Below, piece after piece: positions 60,657 to 64,000 of a stretch of DNA of 64,000 nucleotides (within the stretch, counting starts at the first letter, position 1; every line of letters starts with the position of its first letter). The stretch is from G965237725 sp965237725 (lineage in GTDB: Bacteria > Pseudomonadota > Gammaproteobacteria > Arenicellales > Poriferihabitantaceae): the NCBI GenBank assembly GCA_965237725.1, contig OZ250151.1, positions 3,100,001 to 3,164,000 of the forward strand. Reading direction: 5' to 3'. The notes under the pieces were generated by a model. It worked only from the letters and a program-made list of their open reading frames with translations, searched no databases and was not told the DNA's origin. Position numbers and translations under genes: made by a program.

Positions 60657-61940
60657 ATGACTGACGAGTCTTCAAACAAAAGCGACAAATTGCTATATTG
60701 CTCTTTTTGCGGCAAAAGCCAGCACGAAGTCAGAAAACTGATTGCGGGTCCATCCGTCTTTGTATGCGATGAATGTGTTGATCTATGCAATGAAATAATT
60801 CGCGAAGAAACAAGCAGTGAAATTCCTACCCAGGAACATTCAACCAGCTTCCCCAATCCTCAGGAAATTCACACAATTCTGGATGATTATGTTATTGGCC
60901 AGCAAGCAGCCAAAAAAATGTTATCGGTTGCGGTCTATAACCACTATAAACGAATTGAAAGTGAAGAATCAGGCTCTGAAGTTGAAATTTCGAAAAGTAA
61001 TATCCTTTTGGTAGGACCAACCGGCTCAGGAAAAACCCTGCTTGCTGAGACCCTTGCCAAGCAACTGAATGTCCCGTTTACCATAGCGGATGCGACAACC
61101 CTGACCGAAGCGGGTTACGTCGGCGAAGACGTGGAAAATATTATCCAGAAATTGTTACAAACTTGCGATTACGAAACCGAAAGGGCTCAGGTCGGCATTG
61201 TATACATCGATGAAATTGATAAGGTTTCACGCAAAGCTGAAAACCCGTCGATTACCAGAGATGTCTCTGGGGAAGGCGTCCAGCAGGCGTTATTGAAGCT
61301 GATTGAAGGTACCGTTGCTTCGATTCCACCCCAGGGAGGACGAAAACATCCGCAACAGGAATTTTTACAGGTAGATACCCGAAATATTCTATTCATTTGC
61401 GGCGGTGCTTTTGCTGGAATTGAAAAAGTAATTCAGGATCGGACGGAAAAATCCGGGATTGGTTTTGGTGCGGATATAAAAGAAAAATCCGCTGACGAAC
61501 GATCCAGCGAATTGCTCCAGCAGCTCGAGCCGGAAGATCTGGTGAAATTTGGACTGATCCCCGAATTTGTGGGTCGACTACCCGTTGTAGCCACACTAGA
61601 TGAGCTGGACGAGGAGTCACTGATTCGAATTCTGGTGGAACCCAAGAATGCCTTAACTAAGCAATATAGTGTTCTGTTTAATTTTGAAGGGGTCGAACTC
61701 GAGTTTCGTGATGACGCTTTAAAACAGATTGCAAGGAAGGCCATGGATCGAAAATCAGGTGCGCGAGGATTGCGTTCGATTTTGGAAAACGCACTGATTG
61801 AAACCATGTACGAACTACCATCTATTGAAGGGGTTAAAAAAGTAGTAGTTGATTCGTCTGTGGTAACAGAAGGCGCAAGACCATTGTATGTGTATGAAAA
61901 AGATGAAAAGAAGAAATCTGCATCTGTATCTTCAACCTAA
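60657..61940 (+). CDS. clpX: ATP-dependent Clp protease ATP-binding subunit ClpX
   Basis: 427 aa. The N-terminal zinc-binding domain has two Cys pairs (YCSFCGKSQ, VCDECVDLC). The AAA+ core has Walker A GPTGSGKTLLAE, pore loop GYVGED, Walker B IVYIDEIDK and the sensor-2 region KSGARGLRSILE. The IGF loop that docks on ClpP is present as SGIGFGAD. It unfolds substrates for ClpP. Cotranscription with clpP is likely. Confidence 0.97.
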   Translation: MTDESSNKSDKLLYCSFCGKSQHEVRKLIAGPSVFVCDECVDLCNEIIREETSSEIPTQEHSTSFPNPQEIHTILDDYVIGQQAAKKMLSVAVYNHYKRIESEESGSEVEISKSNILLVGPTGSGKTLLAETLAKQLNVPFTIADATTLTEAGYVGEDVENIIQKLLQTCDYETERAQVGIVYIDEIDKVSRKAENPSITRDVSGEGVQQALLKLIEGTVASIPPQGGRKHPQQEFLQVDTRNILFICGGAFAGIEKVIQDRTEKSGIGFGADIKEKSADERSSELLQQLEPEDLVKFGLIPEFVGRLPVVATLDELDEESLIRILVEPKNALTKQYSVLFNFEGVELEFRDDALKQIARKAMDRKSGARGLRSILENALIETMYELPSIEGVKKVVVDSSVVTEGARPLYVYEKDEKKKSASVSST

Positions 61941-62172
61941 TTGTTATTCAGCGCTGTAATATTCAGACCAGACGGTTTAAAACTAACAACTGTTATCACC
62001 GCATCAGACGATATATTTGGGTGGTTTAGCGTAGGTTAGCCTGGTTTGACAACCTATCAATTCAGTGAATATGGTATTCTTATTGAAATTTCCACATTCG
62101 CCCACAGTTAAATTAACAAATCGCGCCGTTTAAACATTACGCGCCTCACCAACCAGAAACGAAATTTTACCC

Positions 62173-64000
62173 ATGACCGATCTCACCCCCACCGAAATTC
62201 TTGAACTTCCTGTGCTGCCATTAAGGGATGTTGTTGTATTTCCGCATATGGTGATTCCTCTTTTTGTCGGCCGGCCGAAATCCATAAAAGCCCTGGAAAT
62301 GGCTATGGAAAGTGGCAAGAGTATTTTATTGGCGGCGCAAAAAGATGCTGGACAGGACGATCCTGGCGTAGAGGATATTTATAACACTGGAACCATTGCA
62401 TCGATATTGCAAATGTTGAAGATGCCGGATGGTACGGTAAAAGTTCTGGTCGAAGGCGAGCAAAGGGCAAGTATTCTTCGCTATACCAACGATCTGAAAA
62501 ATCCTGAGGATTGCTTTACCAGTGAAATTGAGTTGGTGGAAGAGATTGAATTGCCTTCCCGTGAATCGGATATTTTGCTCCGAACGGTTACCGCAGAATT
62601 TGAAAAGTACGTTAAATTAAATCCAAAAATTCCCCCCGAGATTTTGACTTCGCTGAGTGGTATCGAGGATCTTGGCAGGGTTGCTGACACCATTGCGGCT
62701 CACTTGAATCTCAAGAATGAAGAAAAACAGGTCATCCTGGAATTATATGATTCGAACGAACGGCTCGAGCATATTTTTGGAGTAATGGATTCCGAAATTG
62801 ATTTACTCCAGGTTGAAAAAAGAATTCGTACTCGGGTTAAAAAACAGATGGAAAAAAGTCAACGAGAGTATTATTTGAATGAGCAGATGAAAGCCATTCA
62901 AAAAGAGCTCGGAGACATGGATGAGGCAACCAGTGAGAATGACGAATTGGCGGTAAAAATTGCTGACTCCGGGATGTCCAAGGAGGCAATGGAAAAAGCC
63001 GAAAGCGAATTTAAGAAACTAAAAATGATGTCGCCGATGTCCGCAGAGGCTACAGTGGTTCGAAATTATATTGACTGGTTGCTGGCATTACCCTGGAAAT
63101 CGAAAACAAGAATTTCCAAAGATTTATCCGTGGCACAGAAAGTGCTGGATGACGATCACTATGGACTGGAAAAAGTCAAAGATCGCATTCTGGAATATCT
63201 CGCGGTGCAAAAACGGGTCAAGAAATCCAAGGCAGCCATACTCTGTCTGGTGGGTCCGCCGGGGGTAGGTAAAACTTCACTAGGAGAATCCATCGCTCAC
63301 GCTACAAATCGGAAATTTATTCGAATGTCATTGGGCGGTGTTCGTGATGAAGCTGAGATTCGTGGTCATCGGCGGACTTATATTGGATCTATGCCAGGGA
63401 AAATTGTTCAAAATCTGGCAAAAGTTAAAACCAAGAATCCACTTTTTATGCTGGATGAAGTGGACAAGATGTCTATGGATTTCAGGGGAGATCCTTCTTC
63501 CGCCTTACTCGAAGTTCTAGACCCTGAACAAAACCATAAATTTGGAGATCATTATCTGGAAGTGGATTACGATTTATCCGATGTGATGTTTATTGCCACC
63601 GCCAATACCTTGAATATTCCCCCTCCGCTTTTGGATCGCATGGAGATTATTCGAATTTCCGGTTACACCGATGAGGAAAAACTTGAAATTGCCCATCGCT
63701 ACTTGGTCCCTAAACAAAGAAAGAATAACGGATTGAAGGAAAGCGAAGTTAGCGTCAGCAATAGTTCGATAAAAGAAATTATCGCATCCTATACCCGCGA
63801 GGCGGGGGTCAGAAATCTGGAGCGTGAGATATCGAAAATTTACCGAAAAGTTGTCAAGGAACTATTGCTCACGAAGTCTGCTAAAAAGATTTCTGTTACG
63901 CCAAAGATGCTGGAAAAATTTCTTGGTGTAAAACGTTTTCGCAGAAATGAAATTGAAAAAAATAACAAAATTGGACAGGTGACTGGACTGGCATGGACTG
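62173..64000 (+). CDS. lon: ATP-dependent protease Lon, 3' end outside window
   Basis: The first 609 residues are present and the frame is open to the edge. The N-terminal LAN domain begins LPVLPLRDVVVFPHMVIPLF; a coiled coil spans about 200-270. The AAA+ module has Walker A GPPGVGKTSLGES, Walker B LFMLDEVDK and arginine-finger region LLDRMEIIRISGYT. The protease domain with the Ser-Lys dyad lies outside the window. Lon degrades misfolded and regulatory proteins. It lies 232 bp after clpX, so it probably has its own promoter. Confidence 0.97.
   Translation, partial: MTDLTPTEILELPVLPLRDVVVFPHMVIPLFVGRPKSIKALEMAMESGKSILLAAQKDAGQDDPGVEDIYNTGTIASILQMLKMPDGTVKVLVEGEQRASILRYTNDLKNPEDCFTSEIELVEEIELPSRESDILLRTVTAEFEKYVKLNPKIPPEILTSLSGIEDLGRVADTIAAHLNLKNEEKQVILELYDSNERLEHIFGVMDSEIDLLQVEKRIRTRVKKQMEKSQREYYLNEQMKAIQKELGDMDEATSENDELAVKIADSGMSKEAMEKAESEFKKLKMMSPMSAEATVVRNYIDWLLALPWKSKTRISKDLSVAQKVLDDDHYGLEKVKDRILEYLAVQKRVKKSKAAILCLVGPPGVGKTSLGESIAHATNRKFIRMSLGGVRDEAEIRGHRRTYIGSMPGKIVQNLAKVKTKNPLFMLDEVDKMSMDFRGDPSSALLEVLDPEQNHKFGDHYLEVDYDLSDVMFIATANTLNIPPPLLDRMEIIRISGYTDEEKLEIAHRYLVPKQRKNNGLKESEVSVSNSSIKEIIASYTREAGVRNLEREISKIYRKVVKELLLTKSAKKISVTPKMLEKFLGVKRFRRNEIEKNNKIGQVTGLAWT

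Noticed and set aside
62083..62106. Possible sigma-32 promoter before lon (TTGAAA then CCCACA)
   Set aside because: Spacer of 12 bp and a poor -10; much weaker than the htpG promoter, so not listed.

Overview
The window looks like chromosome of a marine, heterotrophic gammaproteobacterium. Evidence is the gammaproteobacterial-type order tRNA(Pro-Arg-His-Leu) - tig - clpP - clpX - lon at the right end, a consensus heat-shock promoter in front of htpG, and many genes for taking up and breaking down methylated osmolytes and other small organics (BCCT transporter, Rieske oxygenases, a DgcA/StcD-type flavoprotein, a DddP-type M24 enzyme, TauD- and BBOX-type dioxygenases). I cannot assign a genus.

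Layout. 1-4.8 kb: a probable methylated-compound catabolic locus. A truncated Rieske oxygenase diverges from a flavin/FeS oxidoreductase, an XRE-cupin regulator and a DddP-like (DMSP lyase-type) metalloenzyme; a perfect 15-bp-arm palindrome lies in the divergent promoter. 5-12.7 kb: a small exported protein of an 'LPAHAQ' leader family, a CPA1 antiporter with a cyclic-nucleotide-binding tail, and an RND efflux pair. 12.7-22 kb: single metabolic and transport genes (TauD-like and BBOX-like dioxygenases, SGNH protein, class C serine hydrolase, two MFS and one DMT transporter). 22-29.5 kb: BCCT transporter, FAD oxidoreductase, enolase-superfamily enzyme, cupin, universal stress protein, M81 metallopeptidase. 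The M81 gene closes a five-gene peptide ABC transporter operon (29.5-35.9 kb). 36.3-39.6 kb: an operon with a zinc-type dehydrogenase, a Rieske-family oxygenase that has lost cluster ligands, and an alpha/beta hydrolase.

40-48 kb is the most accessory part: a second LPAHAQ-leader protein, an RNase H fused to an unknown domain, MarC, an intact IS3-family element, a 361-bp gapless direct duplication of the end of a membrane glycosyltransferase gene, and, between the two copies, a one-protein regulator (winged HTH + GHKL ATPase + STAS-like) preceded by four phased iterons. 49-57 kb: antiporter, M20 deacetylase, GFA protein, DUF3303-like protein plus Tag glycosylase, DMT transporter, an ATP-grasp-like protein and HtpG.

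57.2-64 kb: the tRNA cluster and the proteostasis genes. The tRNA-Arg(UCU) gene is interrupted after position 34 by a 366-nt group I intron resembling the cyanobacterial tRNA-Leu intron. Two MITE-like inverted-repeat elements sit in the same region, one between the His and Leu tRNAs and one directly on the tig stop codon; a solitary end of the same family lies at 12.7 kb. The strongest candidates for something new are the tRNA-Arg intron, the ligand-depleted Rieske oxygenase and the iteron-controlled HTH-ATPase-STAS gene with its flanking duplication.
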